A stretch of DNA of 64,000 bases from Aplysia californica (GCF_000002075.1 NW_004797320.1:915940-979939), one strand, 5' to 3'. Shown: positions 45,616-55,484, counted from the first letter of the stretch. The notes: generated from the letters alone by a model not told the origin. A program made the numbers and translations.

Positions 45616-48131
45616 GGTGTGCATAAGTTAAGGTGAACAGTATTTATGAAATGAGGCGAGTTAAAAAAAACAACTTTTTAAAAGCGTTTATGGACTACCG
45701 TTCAAGCAACCTATAATTCAGTATAGAATAAACAGGGTGACTGCCAAACTGACTTCAAAACCCCTAGCCCATACTAATAGAAACTATATCGAAACATATT
45801 TTCCGACATTAGCAGAGGGCACTGAAAGTCCTGTGTTACTTAGGTATGACAAACGATTTTAACTAATTTTGCTCTAAAAATACAAAATGAGTCCTGATCT
45901 GGTCCTGTGGAGAGGCCAGAACATCAACTGCCATAACCATGTTTGGGTTTCAGCAATCATGGATTTTAAAAAGCATGCAAGACAAAACTTATTTTTTAAA
46001 AAGCTTTATAGTAAGGCTCACGGCAGAGCAAAAAGTGACAAGTACTGAGAGCCGTAGCTGGAGGGTGTGGGATGTAGTGAGGCTGAAAACCTGGCAATCA
46101 CTGCATCATGGACTAAGTATTGATTTTTAAAAAATGCTAAATCCTAGAACCCCTTTTAGCCAAAAATAAGCCATCATGATGCTTAGGCATCCAACATAGG
46201 GGCGCCATGCCGCACAGCGCACTCTATAGTGCGGTAAAAAATTTGTGACGCAACTTATCTTCTAATATCTTTTTAATGGGGGAATCAATGTCATCCATAT
46301 TTTGCACAGCAGTTTGTATCAATTTGTTTTAATTAAATCATATTTTTCCAGAACAATTGGAGCTAGATTAGAAAAAACTTTTCTTTATACATTTATATAA
46401 AATTCTTGAAATCTCTGTCACATGTAAAATAATAATAATAATAATGAAGATCATTTCTATAGTGCCCACTCTCGTGTGAACATAGCTCTAGGCGCTTTAC
46501 ATAAATGCATGTACAAACAATATTCTTGCACACACACACATGCACACACACACGCACACACAAACACACACACACTCACGCACACATTACATGCACACAT
46601 GTGCACACACGTGTACGCCAAATGCGCGCACACACTCACACACACACACACACAAACATCTACTTGCTTATCACATGTGCACACTTACACATTGTTACGA
46701 AATGAACACATACAAATACACAATAAAATAATATGCACAATGCAATTCGCAAAATACATAAATGGATACATAGTCATTTTTTAACATTGTATTGAACATG
46801 AATCTACTGACGTAAAAATGATGTCATTAAATGTGTCTTTAAAGATATTTTAAATTTAGACTCAGACATTGTATGTCTCTAGGGTTGGGGAAGAGAGTTC
46901 CAAACTGATGGGGCAAGGCGAGGAAAACGATCTTCCAGCTTATTAAAATGAGATTGTTCACAGCACTTCCTACTTCTCACACACATTTTGATCACGCATA
47001 TATATGCCCTATATATGATTACGAGTCCTGTTGCCTAACCACTAGGCCACCGACACCACTTCTGTGTTAGTATGAAAGGAGGTCGCTGATTGGTCGCATA
47101 GAGCAGTTCACCCTGCAAGCGGCTTCAATGAATTTGAGCTTGCTCATTTATGTATTCCTTGAATCTGAGTTACTTTTATTGATTCTTATTAATTAAAAAA
47201 TCGGGAGAATCCAACTCCTTTTGTTGAATCCGAGTTTTAGTTGAATCCGAATTAGTTGAAACCGAGTTTCAGTGTATCACAAATGCGACCAGTAAAATAT
47301 GAATTCAGTGGCCTTTGCAGTGTTGGCTTGGAAGACTGTGCATTTTCACGGGTCTTTCTTGGGGAAATTTACAGATTTCCTCAAATTCCAGACGCATTCC
47401 AGGGTCTAGATGATTTTTTCAGATTCCTGACTGGCAGTTTCTTATACAACTTATTGCTGAGAATTACCGTAAATATCCGAGAAGTTACGGAGGAACTGCA
47501 GAACCAGAACAGGTATTTTTGTTTTCTTCTACTTTCGGCACCCATCGCAAATCTGGTAGTTTTGACACCTTTATCGGTATGGCTGTAGAACAGGCCCAAC
47601 ATTGGTAACTACTGCAAAAATCAGTAGATTTAGGCAGCCCTGTATCAATACAATATTTATGAAGACAAAATTATTACAAGAGTTATCTATCGTAGGTTCT
47701 GTATTATAAACAGTCAGCAAGAAGCTATGTATGCATCTAATTCTGATAATTGGAAGATAAAACTAAAACAAAATTCAACTAATCCAGCACTCTTTTCCAA
47801 TTATGATGTTGCAGGAGATAAAAAAATCCCAAACAAAATATTTATAATTTCTGGACATCAGTGCATTCTGTAACAATTTCTCTATTAAAATTTAATTTGA
47901 ACCAAGAATCTTTTCCTCTCCATAATGCTCATCATTTTGACTGTCAAATCAAGAATAGTAACATTTATTAAAACTAATCTACATTAGATGATCTATCTAA
48001 ATTAGATGAATCTAAGAGCAAAGGGAATTCAAAATCTTTAAACAAATCTTACATCAATATCCAGGCTGCAGAGTAAGTGAAGCACATCACTGGTAAACAC
48101 AGTGCCTCCCTCGTGGCTCACACACTTGATG
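30784..48131 (-). CDS. BBS12: BBS12-like chaperonin, BBSome assembly (5' exon missing)
   Basis: BBS12 is a divergent group II chaperonin-like protein that works with MKKS and BBS10 to assemble the ciliary BBSome. Nine exons on the - strand are 48053-48131, 44740-44865, 41877-44098, 40975-41119, 39917-40066, 39071-39238, 38213-38329, 34378-34561 and 30784-31388, all with AG/GT borders and compatible phases, giving 1264 residues without the N-terminus. Family marks include HGSGTKTLLFF (degenerate chaperonin GDGT loop), ASLIPGLLV, LVNGDLTISHHHKGY (human BBS12 has EGDLTENYRHLGF), VGAVLVRGKISD, LLVYVTEASV, VLPGGGVTE and the C-terminal KVAAWTQSVDVAHTLL. Human BBS12 is about 710 residues; the excess is almost all in exon 41877-44098. 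The first exon (about 40 residues before IKCVSHEGGTVF) was not found; it may lie in the assembly gap. MKKS or BBS10 fit less well. Confidence 0.88.
31389..34377 (-). other. BBS12 last intron, mostly unassigned repeats
   Basis: The 3-kb intron is AT-rich. A segment at about 32545-32960 is repeated in inverted orientation at 56165-56405. A TIR-like ACAGTGGTCTCCACCTTAA at about 31947 looks like a degenerate Tigger-type end. No coding-like segment was recognised. Confidence 0.5.
32545..32960 (+). repeat. Dispersed repeat, partner of 56165-56405
   Basis: Blocks AAATCAAAATTAGAACAGC, AACAAATAAGGGCGTGTG, GATTGGCCATTTTAACCCTA and ATTATGGAATCACACAC recur in the same order on the opposite strand at 56165-56405. 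This copy carries about 180 extra bases (roughly 32620-32800) between the first two blocks. The element class was not recognised. Confidence 0.6.
34735..34900 (-). repeat. SINE tail-family copy
   Basis: On the - strand it reads the family blocks GTGTGGTTTGCTCCTTCTTT, TCTCCTTCTTTTTTGTG, TAACACATCTATTCTTCGG, ATATGACCTTATTGTG and a TGCTGTAAAACTCTTACG end. It is 5'-truncated and in the same orientation as BBS12. Confidence 0.7.
36306..37181. mobile_element. Tigger/pogo-type MITE, complete (type B, 876 bp)
   Basis: The left end reads CAGTAGTCTCCGCCTAAACG and the right end, reverse-complemented, reads CCGTAGTCTCCGCCTAAACG, flanked by TA (36304-36305 and 37182-37183). It differs internally from type A: GCGTGCGTTT words replace GGGATCTTA words near the ends. 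A fragment of the same type lies at 30100-30473. Confidence 0.85.
37461..37850 (+). mobile_element. Tigger/pogo transposase relic, CENP-B-like DNA-binding part
   Basis: The + strand encodes MAEKRKL at 37461. In another frame comes LTIKTKRQILAEVD, then SEICKRFGISNSTLSMYLK (about 37490-37625), the first helix-turn-helix of CENP-B/Tigger proteins. In further frames near 37775-37845 it encodes ELGLDFTCNTGGLDRFKKRH, matching the end of the second CENP-B domain. Several stops and frame changes interrupt it, and no DDE catalytic part was seen. It probably represents the autonomous relative of the TA-flanked MITEs around it. Confidence 0.75.
37941..38135. mobile_element. Tigger-type MITE, truncated (type A)
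   Basis: It begins with a degraded TAGTGGTCTCAGCCTACGA end and follows the left side of the 28478 element through ATGAACTAACATGACCCC and GAGCAAAGAGTGG. The right side is absent. Confidence 0.7.
38400..38600 (-). repeat. SINE tail-family copy
   Basis: On the - strand it has GTGTAGTTTGCTCCTTCC, TCTCTCCTCCTTTTTTTATG, TTACTCTTTGGTAACGCC, ATATGACCTTTTAC and an A-rich end with TTAAACTAAAACTAAAAC. It lies in the BBS12 intron between exons 38213-38329 and 39071-39238. Confidence 0.7.
38601..39070 (-). other. BBS12 intron remainder, nothing firm
   Basis: A short direct repeat GGCTGGGAGCGTCCG occurs twice near 38750-38785. Otherwise no element or gene was recognised. Confidence 0.45.
39239..41876 (-). 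other. Three short BBS12 introns (39239-39916, 40067-40974, 41120-41876)
   Basis: These introns are AT-rich and hold no recognisable coding sequence. The last one carries a 158-bp pogo-like MITE (41618-41775). The exons between them are listed under BBS12. Confidence 0.55.
41618..41775. mobile_element. pogo-like MITE, 158 bp
   Basis: The left end reads CAGTATAACACAGATAAGTC and the right end, reverse-complemented, reads CATTATAACATGGATAGATT, with TA on both sides (41616-41617 and 41776-41777). The ends resemble those of the intron 10 element of PUF60 (CAGTATAATC). It is noncoding and sits about 100 bases downstream of the large BBS12 exon. Confidence 0.65.
41877..44098 (-). other. BBS12: BBS12 giant exon: long Ser/Asp/Glu-rich insert
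   Basis: This exon is open for 740 codons. It starts GISQRKSLTLMQEAVSELL, aligning with the human BBS12 segment after the first equatorial helices, and ends PLMKLAVEAFEKQIKHTE, aligning with human SSMKLVEEAVQLQ. Between them lies about 690 residues of low-hydrophobicity sequence rich in S, D, E and N (for example SSPSSEDSDNSDIDWFF). Human BBS12 has about 200 residues at this place. The insert has no recognised domain and looks intrinsically disordered. It could be mistaken for a separate single-exon gene, but there is no start at its 5' end and good splice sites border it. Confidence 0.85.
44099..44739 (-). other. BBS12 intron, nothing recognised
   Basis: A 641-base intron with an A/T-rich tract near 44500. 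No element ends or coding sequence were seen. Confidence 0.55.
45144..45375 (-). repeat. SINE tail-family copy
   Basis: On the - strand it keeps ATATGACCTTATGCTGTTGC followed by GAGTGCTGTAAAACCTCTAC and a TTAAACTAAAAC tail, plus a degraded 5' part. It is interrupted by about 60 unrelated bases near 45225-45300. Confidence 0.6.
45545..45612 (+). repeat. GT microsatellite, about 34 units
   Basis: An essentially perfect GT run of 68 bases, long enough to be length-polymorphic. Confidence 0.9.
46426..47065 (-). repeat. Composite tRNA-head SINE with CA-rich expansion
   Basis: On the - strand it starts with a tRNA-like head containing GGTGGCCTAGTGGTTAGG (near 47050). A body with the word TTTGGAACTCTCTTCCCC follows. 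The 3' end is AAAGCGCC-TAGAGC with CACTATAGAAATGATC and an ATTATT run. This tail type is widespread in marine invertebrates. The segment 46529-46655 is an imperfect CA/CACG expansion within it. Confidence 0.6.
47150..47277. mobile_element. Terminal fragment of a pogo-like element
   Basis: Three variants of GTTGAATCCGAGTTTTAG-like words end in GAGTTTCAGTGTA, which reads TACACTGAAACTCGG on the other strand, a TA-flanked terminus. The opposite end was not found. Confidence 0.4.
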
Positions 48132-49222
48132 CTGCAGAATAAACGAATAAGCTGTCAATGTAGCTCATAGAACAAAGAAAAAGTTTTGTACAGCAACTGC
48201 AGCAGTGGTTCTTAATTCGGTTCGATCAAACCCTCAAGGTTCTCCGAAAAAGTCTTTGGGGTTAAGCTGAGGTCAAGACAGTTAGCCTACATCGTCACAT
48301 TCACCCCACTCGAAAGATTCAGTGAATTATGCATGTACGGAACTTGCCATGTTTAGTAACTCCAACAAGGTTACAAACACTAATTTAGTGGAATGATGGC
48401 ATCAACACATTTTTTTAGGTCAACTATTTGAATTTCCAGACTTTTCATTACAAAAAAGGAAGGATATTTATCTTTCTTAATTATACTCCCAAATTGATAA
48501 AGTTAGGCAGCAAATTCAGGTAATGTTATCCTTCAAAACATAATATTCCAAAAACGAAACAGAAAGTTCTTTTACACATCCTTTCTACCCTGTGGTGTTT
48601 CTGTCATTCTCAAGTTACAATGCAGTAACCAATAAATCCCATACAATTACGACAGCTACAGAGTTGAAAGTTCACAAGTATCTGCAAAAAGATAGATGGG
48701 TCTCCATGACGGAGCCTGATTTTTGATTTTGTCATTTCCTGAACTTAAAAAAAATATATTTGACAAAAAGTTCCCCATCTTCTTTGACCTTTGTGATTAT
48801 TCCACTGAGAAATGAAACAAATCTGTGTTGCTGTCCTTTATAGCGGAAATGCTGGAAGCGATATTCGCAACGCGAAATTTTGTTTTGAGGGTACAGATCT
48901 AGACCTTCTAATTTTTTTAATCTCTCAAGATTTATTGCTCCATTCCAGTAGAGTGTAAATATAGTAGGCCAATGACTTTCAGTTGATGCTAATGCACTGA
49001 TCATTCCTTTCATCGAAAGGGAGCCCAGCAAGTTTATTATAACCAGCATCCATATATATATACGCACCTACCAGAATACTATTTTAATGCAAAATTAAAT
49101 CCATATTTATGCCACTCACCGCACTAGCCACTAGAAAAATATTGTGATTTATAGCTCTCAGCATCATGAAAAATCATCAGCATTTTTGAAAATTCTGTCC
49201 ATCATATGTAGGAAAAGTTATA

Positions 49223-49830
49223 CAGTAGTCTCCGCCTAAGATCCCACCACTTATGATCCCCGTTCACTTAAAATCCCGCTGTTTTAAGAAAACAGAATAT
49301 TTGTTATACAAAAGTCACCTGTAAGACCTCGCTTTGATTCACTCTGAAGGTCTACATTCGGTTAAGATCCCGCATCTCTCATACTCATAATTTACGGAAC
49401 AAAAATTTGGGCAGGTACAGCCGATCAACTTAGAGTGAAAAGTTGAGATCAATGAACTGCGTGTCGCATCGGAGTTCTCTACCTCAACTTACATTACTCG
49501 CTTAGTGGGTAGGGCTTATAAGTTAACTCCAGGTGGGATCACATTGAATAGTAAACTCTTCCTTGACCACAGCAGTAATTGTCTCTACTCCCGAATTTGC
49601 GAGACAGTCTGAATTTTAATTGGTATAGTCAAAAAGTAATTGGGCGTAACAAACAAAGGCGGGGGAACTCGGTCAGAGATGGAAAGCTATAAAATTTTGG
49701 ACAGGTAAAGTGAAGGGGCAACCTGATAAGCATAGGATTTGAGACTAACGACAGGATAATTAGAGAAAATGGCATGCCTCATGCCATTGTGATTTGTCAT
49801 CAAAGTTGACACTCTTTGCTCACCATATAT
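49223..49830. mobile_element. Tigger-type MITE, truncated (type A, inverted)
   Basis: Starts CAGTAGTCTCCGCCTAAG after TA at 49221-49222 and follows the 28478-29391 element from its right end inward for about 600 bases, with a large internal deletion, ending around CTTTGCTCACCATAT. The other terminus is missing. Confidence 0.75.
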
Positions 49831-51108
49831 GTGTCACAACACGATGGAATCAGGCGCTCGTCAATTTTTGCGTATATGGAGTTATAGGTATCATCTTAAA
49901 GCATGTCCATTTGCCTTGCTCTTGATGGAAAAACCTATCCATTTAGCTTGAATACAAGTCGAGATATTGGCAATTGAAGGAGGTGGGGGTCGCCTGGTTT
50001 TAGAGGTAAAATAAGTGAAAAAATGGCCGCCATAGTTGAGTTATTTCCTGCGTTTGAGAGGGCGTGAAAACTTAAAAATTACAACTTTTATGCCTTTAAT
50101 CAAAGTTTTTCAGTAGAATCCACACAGAAATGTGCAGAGACCCCCCCCCCCCCCAAAAAAAAAAAAAAGAAATTAAAAAAAATGAAAATCAATAAAAATG
50201 AAATGAAGAAAGATGAACCATTTTTACATCATATTTTTCAAGGAATTTGCTTCTAAATGGTTTAAATATTTTTAAAGAATTGTCTTTGAGGACCTGTCGT
50301 CACTGGATTAAGCCGAAATCCTAGACAAACATAAGGTATCTCTACTCAATCGGATGAACACTTTCTTTCCACGGGAGCCCCCACATATAATATACCAAAA
50401 GAAAGAGAATTTTATTGCTGTTTCGGGAAAACCCAGATCGCATGAAACATCATAAATAGTTACAAGAGTTGTGTATCTTTTAGCTTCACTTCTGAAAAGG
50501 TTTGTTCATGAGTGCCGTTTAAAATTCTTCAGTTCCATGTCTTGCCATTCAAATCAAATGTGAACTGTTCCTTATTGAATTTAAGTTCTTCGTTCTGCTC
50601 TGCAAAGTATTTTTTCTCGAGTTTACAGCAAGTTTTCTGTTTCCAAGCGATTGAACATTATTTTTCACTAAATTTCAATTTATTCCAAATGTTAACAAAA
50701 CTTTAAAACCCGTTTTTTCAAAACTTCACCTTCTGACCACTGTGCACTTTAAAAAGCCATAACTTTTCATAGAATGCTCCAATTGCACTCAAATAAAGTA
50801 CAAATGCTCGGAATAGATGTGTTTTTCAAAAATTCTTACTATAGCATACCTTACCTTTTAAGATTAAACTTGTATAAATGTACTGTCATACAAATAAGTA
50901 GCAATGACCACAAACAACCTTCTTTTGTCAGAAAGTGTTTGTAAATATGTGCATTTTGTAGCTGTATCTCCACAGAGCATGGAACTTTTGAAATTTTTGA
51001 AATCCATCAATAAACAAAACAAGTTACGGATTTTTTAATCAATTAATTTTTGGTACACTTTTATATAATGAAAACCCCCCCCCCCCCCAAAATATGGGAC
51101 ATTCTTTG

Positions 51109-51540
51109 GTGAGTTTTGAGACAATATTCGTCATAACTCACTCATTTCTCGAAGTATTTAAATGAAACTTGGCAGCCCAGTACATTTGCTAGTGCAGAAT
51201 CTAGTCCTACTTTAAGATTTTTCATAGCTATCCTACTATTTGAGTTATGAAGACGTTTCTTGGTAAAAATGTGGTGGTTTTCAGTGTGTTTTGGGACAAT
51301 ACTTGTCATAGCTCGCCTATTTCTTGGAGTATGTAAATGAAACTTGGCACTCTAGTACAGTTTTTAATGCAGAATCTAGTCATGCTGTCAGATTTTTAAT
51401 ATCTATCCTACTTTTTGAGTTGTAAAGACATTTACAGGTTAAAAAAAGTGGCGTTCTTTACAGATTTACAAAGATTATCAGTCATATCTTCTCCCAAAGT
51501 CATGATATTTGAATGAAACTTGGCAACGTAAAAGATTCCT
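51109..51540 (+). repeat. Tandem repeat, period about 175 bp, 2.4 copies
   Basis: Units begin near 51109, 51284 and 51460. Each contains GACAATA-TCATA-CTC, AAATGAAACTTGGCA, GCAGAATCTAGTC and a TATCCTACT-TTTGAGTT block. Copies differ by many substitutions, so it is an old duplication. Confidence 0.7.
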
Positions 51541-51817
51541 CCTTGCTAAGCAATGCACTGGATCAATTTGTCACAAAAATTTAAGTACAGACCTGGATTT
51601 ATTAGTCTAATAAATCCAGTACTCTACTAGTAAAAGCATGCACACTTTGTAATAGAAAATAAGATCGTCTCTGTATATATCCATTGTTGGACAGTGTCCT
51701 ATTGTGTGGGAGATTAAGATGCGTTTAGATAATATTATTATAGTTTACAAGTCATGGGAATATTTCGCATGTGTAGGCTACAACTCATACTATAAATGTA
51801 ACAGATATTTACCCCCC

Positions 51818-51850
<33 letters not shown>

Positions 51851-52074
51851 TCACACACACATATATATGCAAGTGCGCGCACTCACGCATGCATGCGTGA
51901 ACGATAACAATGAATAAACGGGACTGTCTTCCCAGACTGGACTAAATAAGTACCATACTCTTTAAAAACAATCTTAATGCCTTACTTTTCCAAACAGAGC
52001 AAACAGGACGAGTCCAAGTGTGTGCTTTCCCAAGAGGGGGGAATAGGCTTTCATAACGCAAACACAATGTCATA

Positions 52075-52286
52075 CCACTTCTTAGATGTTTGCTTTTCAG
52101 TTTCTATTCTTCTCTCATGCAATTAAGCAAATAAAAATGACTACCTCTATCGTATTGTGACTAAAATGCAACACAAATGCCCACTTCTTAGATGCTTGTT
52201 TTTCAGTTTCTATTCTTCTCTCATGCAATTAAGCAAATAAAAATGACTACCTCTATCGTATTGTGACTAAAATGCAACACAAATGC
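52075..52286 (+). repeat. Near-perfect 106-bp tandem duplication
   Basis: The units 52075-52180 and 52181-52286 differ at only a few positions, all near their starts (GATGTTTGC versus GATGCTTGT). It lies about 230 bases from the assembly gap, so either a very recent duplication or an assembly artefact is possible. Confidence 0.9.
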
Positions 52287-52388
52287 AAGTTATCAAGGCC
52301 CCCCTTTAGTTTTCAAGTATCCTTCCCCCCCTTTCGGGTTCACATAAGCGGGGCCTTGTTCGTAGCGCCCGAGGCGACCGATGGCTGA

Positions 52389-52396
52389 TGACGTCA
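52389..52396. promoter_or_regulatory. Consensus CRE in a GC-rich stretch beside the gap
   Basis: TGACGTCA is the perfect palindromic CREB/ATF site. It lies in the GC-rich block 52335-52470, unlike the AT-rich surroundings. The block may be promoter sequence, perhaps of BBS12, whose first exon is missing, but repeat-derived sequence cannot be excluded. Confidence 0.3.
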
Positions 52397-52519
52397 CTCA
52401 GTGGAAATTTCCCAGCCGCCGGTTGTTCACCCAGCACGCGCAAATGGCAATGTCGCTTTTCGCTTAGCTACTCCCACATTTTTAAAGATTACGCCAAAAC
52501 CGCTAAACACAGAAGCATG

Positions 52520-53357
52520 NNNNNNNNNNNNNNNNNNNNNNNNNNNNNNNNNNNNNNNNNNNNNNNNNNNNNNNNNNNNNNNNNNNNNNNNNNNNNNNNN
52601 NNNNNNNNNNNNNNNNNNNNNNNNNNNNNNNNNNNNNNNNNNNNNNNNNNNNNNNNNNNNNNNNNNNNNNNNNNNNNNNNNNNNNNNNNNNNNNNNNNNN
52701 NNNNNNNNNNNNNNNNNNNNNNNNNNNNNNNNNNNNNNNNNNNNNNNNNNNNNNNNNNNNNNNNNNNNNNNNNNNNNNNNNNNNNNNNNNNNNNNNNNNN
52801 NNNNNNNNNNNNNNNNNNNNNNNNNNNNNNNNNNNNNNNNNNNNNNNNNNNNNNNNNNNNNNNNNNNNNNNNNNNNNNNNNNNNNNNNNNNNNNNNNNNN
52901 NNNNNNNNNNNNNNNNNNNNNNNNNNNNNNNNNNNNNNNNNNNNNNNNNNNNNNNNNNNNNNNNNNNNNNNNNNNNNNNNNNNNNNNNNNNNNNNNNNNN
53001 NNNNNNNNNNNNNNNNNNNNNNNNNNNNNNNNNNNNNNNNNNNNNNNNNNNNNNNNNNNNNNNNNNNNNNNNNNNNNNNNNNNNNNNNNNNNNNNNNNNN
53101 NNNNNNNNNNNNNNNNNNNNNNNNNNNNNNNNNNNNNNNNNNNNNNNNNNNNNNNNNNNNNNNNNNNNNNNNNNNNNNNNNNNNNNNNNNNNNNNNNNNN
53201 NNNNNNNNNNNNNNNNNNNNNNNNNNNNNNNNNNNNNNNNNNNNNNNNNNNNNNNNNNNNNNNNNNNNNNNNNNNNNNNNNNNNNNNNNNNNNNNNNNNN
53301 NNNNNNNNNNNNNNNNNNNNNNNNNNNNNNNNNNNNNNNNNNNNNNNNNNNNNNNNN
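52520..53357. other. Assembly gap (838 N)
   Basis: All bases are N. Open frames running through it have no meaning. The long-inverted-repeat element to its right continues into it. Confidence 1.
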
Positions 53358-54885
53358 TTCAGGGGGGCATGCCCCCCTGAATTTTATCCTAAATTGATGT
53401 TTTGCAGTTAGGTTGCATTCCTGCTCTTTGTGTAGCCTAATTCAAATAGTATTTGGTCTTCAAGACTTCTGGATTTCTTCTCTGGATGTAAACAGATGGA
53501 TCGTGGACTTTAACGAACGGAACTACAAGATCACCCAAAAATCTTCACCTTTAGACTCTAGATCTAGAATCTAGATCTAGATCTAGATCTAGATCTATAA
53601 TATAATACTGAAACAGAAAATCTTAAGGGAAATCAGAAATTAAATGAAAATGCCAAGCACAATAAATCTTGATCGTCACTGACTTGAAAACTCAGACCAC
53701 AACAAGATAATGGATAAAACCCTTTGTCTTTGATTAAATTAGGCTAAATAATAAAAATGAAATATATTGTTCTATTCTATAAAATGCAGGCTTGGTTGGG
53801 ATGAGTTCCGCAGAGGGCCGGCACTTACACTGACAAGGTAGATCTATTACATTACTTACATAGCACTTGGGTAACGTCTGGTACAGACACTAATCTTAAT
53901 GTAGCCGACATCTTCAGCGTATAGAATAGGCAAAGAATCTGTTACATTTTATCCCAGATATTTCTAAAATTTCTTCTTCACTTGCTCTTTGTTGCTACAG
54001 GAGGCAGCCATATTGTTTATATCATGCAGTTTTTTTTGGAGTGAAATCAAGGGACGTGACTGCAAGTAACATTGATACCTCTAACTGGTACCTCAGCCTC
54101 AGCTATGCCAAGGCCAAGGAACACCTTAGGCCTGGACCTAATTCCGTCCGATAACGGGCCCAGTTATCTGTTTTGTGCCACGGGAGGGAAAAATCAGCAT
54201 GTTTGAGTTTATTTTGACACTGTTTCAAGGGGAAGGGCTGTTGTTTACTCTCTTCTCATTCTTTTTTTCTGAGAAAACTGTGTAAAGGAAAGCTAATCAA
54301 GGGAAGTAAGCGGAAAATTATCGAATATCGGTAGGTTAAAACTTGAACCATTTGAGAATCACACTGAAATGAAAATTATCCCAAGTGATTGCAGAATTAG
54401 AAATCAGAATTTTCTTCACCGCGCAATCGCAAGACCCTCCTTGCCAAGGTAGATCTTTATCTTTCAGAACAAAAAAAAGGCCGTGGGACAATCTCGGTTG
54501 CTTTTCGTCACAAAACAGATGCGAAGTCTGGGCTTATTGTGATCATGATTTAGCTGTACAGTAGAGTGTGGTAAGAAATACTGGCTTTGTTTGTGAAGTA
54601 TTAGAAATGATTCTGTCTAGATTCTAGATCTAGATTCTAGCTGGATCTAAACTTAGTCTAAAGCAGGCAAAGATCTAGATCTAGGTGATCTTGTAGTTCC
54701 GTTCGTTAAAGTCCACCACCCATTTGTTTACATCCAGAGAAGAAATCCAGAAGTCTTGATGACCAAATACTCTTTGAAATAGGCTGCACAAAGAGCAGGG
54801 ATGCAACCTAACTTTAAAACATAACATTAGGAAAAAATTCAGGGGGGCATGCCCCCCGAACCCCCCCACCTCCACTATTTCTCAG
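53358..54885. mobile_element. Long-inverted-repeat (foldback-like) element
   Basis: The arms 53358-53545 and 54686-54870 are inverted copies about 175 bases long. Each has the palindrome GGGGGGCATGCCCCCC at its outer side, then GTTAGGTTGCAT, AAGACTTCTGGATTTCTTC, CTCTGGATGTAAACA and TTTAACGAACGGAACTACAA. Just inside both arms are CTAGAT-hexamer runs (53552-53600 and 54617-54685). The 1-kb interior is noncoding. The left end continues into the gap, so the target duplication could not be read. Related arms occur at 57246-57500 and 60635-60740. Confidence 0.75.
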
Positions 54886-55024
54886 AACGTTCGGGAAAAT
54901 AAGGCAGTGGCTATTCTCATCTGGGGTGAGAATGAAATACGATCGACCTCTCACCCCGGGTGAGACTTGCGACCGTAGGCTATTCTCACCCGGTTTGAAA
55001 CAAGACCTGTTTTGCCTAATTTCG

Positions 55025-55422
55025 GAATACTTTCTATCGATGTGGATGATCAAATTGATAAAAGCCAAGAAAAAATTACGTTATAAATAGCACAAAAGTA
55101 AGCTAATTTGATCGTCTTCAAAGATGCTATGGCTATTTCACTGTTCGAATCGAGCCGAACTACGCGGGTCGCCATTTTGTTTTGCCCGGAAGTTCTCGCA
55201 AGATCTTACTCCTCCCCTTTCTCTCTCTCTCTGTCTCTTTCTGAATACTGTCTATCGGTGTGGACGATCAAATTGACCAAAACAAAGTTAAAAAATTATG
55301 TTAAAACACAAAAGTCAATTAATTTGGTTGTCTACAAAGATGCTACGGCTATTTAACTTTTCGAATCGAGCCGAACTACGCGGGTCGCCATTTTGTTTTG
55401 ACCGGAAGTTCTCGCGCTACTC

Positions 55423-55430
<8 letters not shown>
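55025..55430 (+). repeat. Tandem duplication, period 218 bp
   Basis: Units begin GAATAC-CT-TCTATCG at 55025 and 55243. Both contain TTCGAATCGAGCCGAACTAC, GCGGGTCGCCATTTTGTTTT and CCGGAAGTTCTCGC, then a CT-rich tract. The second CT tract has expanded into a pure CT microsatellite (about 55415-55484). Confidence 0.85.

Positions 55431-55484
<54 letters not shown>
55415..55484 (+). repeat. CT microsatellite
   Basis: A nearly pure CT run of about 65-70 bases at the end of the second 218-bp unit. Confidence 0.9.

Larger units (their letters stand above)
44866..48052 (-). other. BBS12 intron with SINEs and microsatellites
   Basis: It contains a SINE tail copy (45144-45375), a 68-base GT microsatellite (45545-45612), a composite SINE with CA-rich expansion (46426-47065), the end of a pogo-like element near 47150-47277, and a repeat ending AGGCAGCCCTG near 47330-47645 whose end is echoed in inverted orientation at 44923. 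Confidence 0.55.
48132..52519. other. Region upstream of the BBS12 exons found; repeats, first exon not seen
   Basis: It contains a truncated type A Tigger-like MITE (49223-49830), a 175-bp tandem repeat (51109-51540), a short TC/CA microsatellite (51811-51870) and a 106-bp tandem duplication (52075-52286). The final 150 bases before the gap are GC-rich with a consensus CRE (52389-52396). I searched by eye for a GPLK-type chaperonin N-terminus on the - strand and did not find it. Confidence 0.5.

Noticed and set aside
46393-46784. Several Cys/Val- or His/Thr-rich frames
   Set aside because: They are translations of the CA/GT microsatellite inside a SINE.
47256-47588. 110-codon frame as a gene
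   Set aside because: It starts in a pogo-like terminal fragment and runs through a dispersed repeat.
48732-49067. 111-codon - strand frame as the missing BBS12 first exon
   Set aside because: It lacks the chaperonin N-terminal GPxK-type motif and ends in a stop without a suitable donor in the needed phase.
52388-53411. Two long frames across the gap
   Set aside because: They consist almost entirely of N and carry no information.
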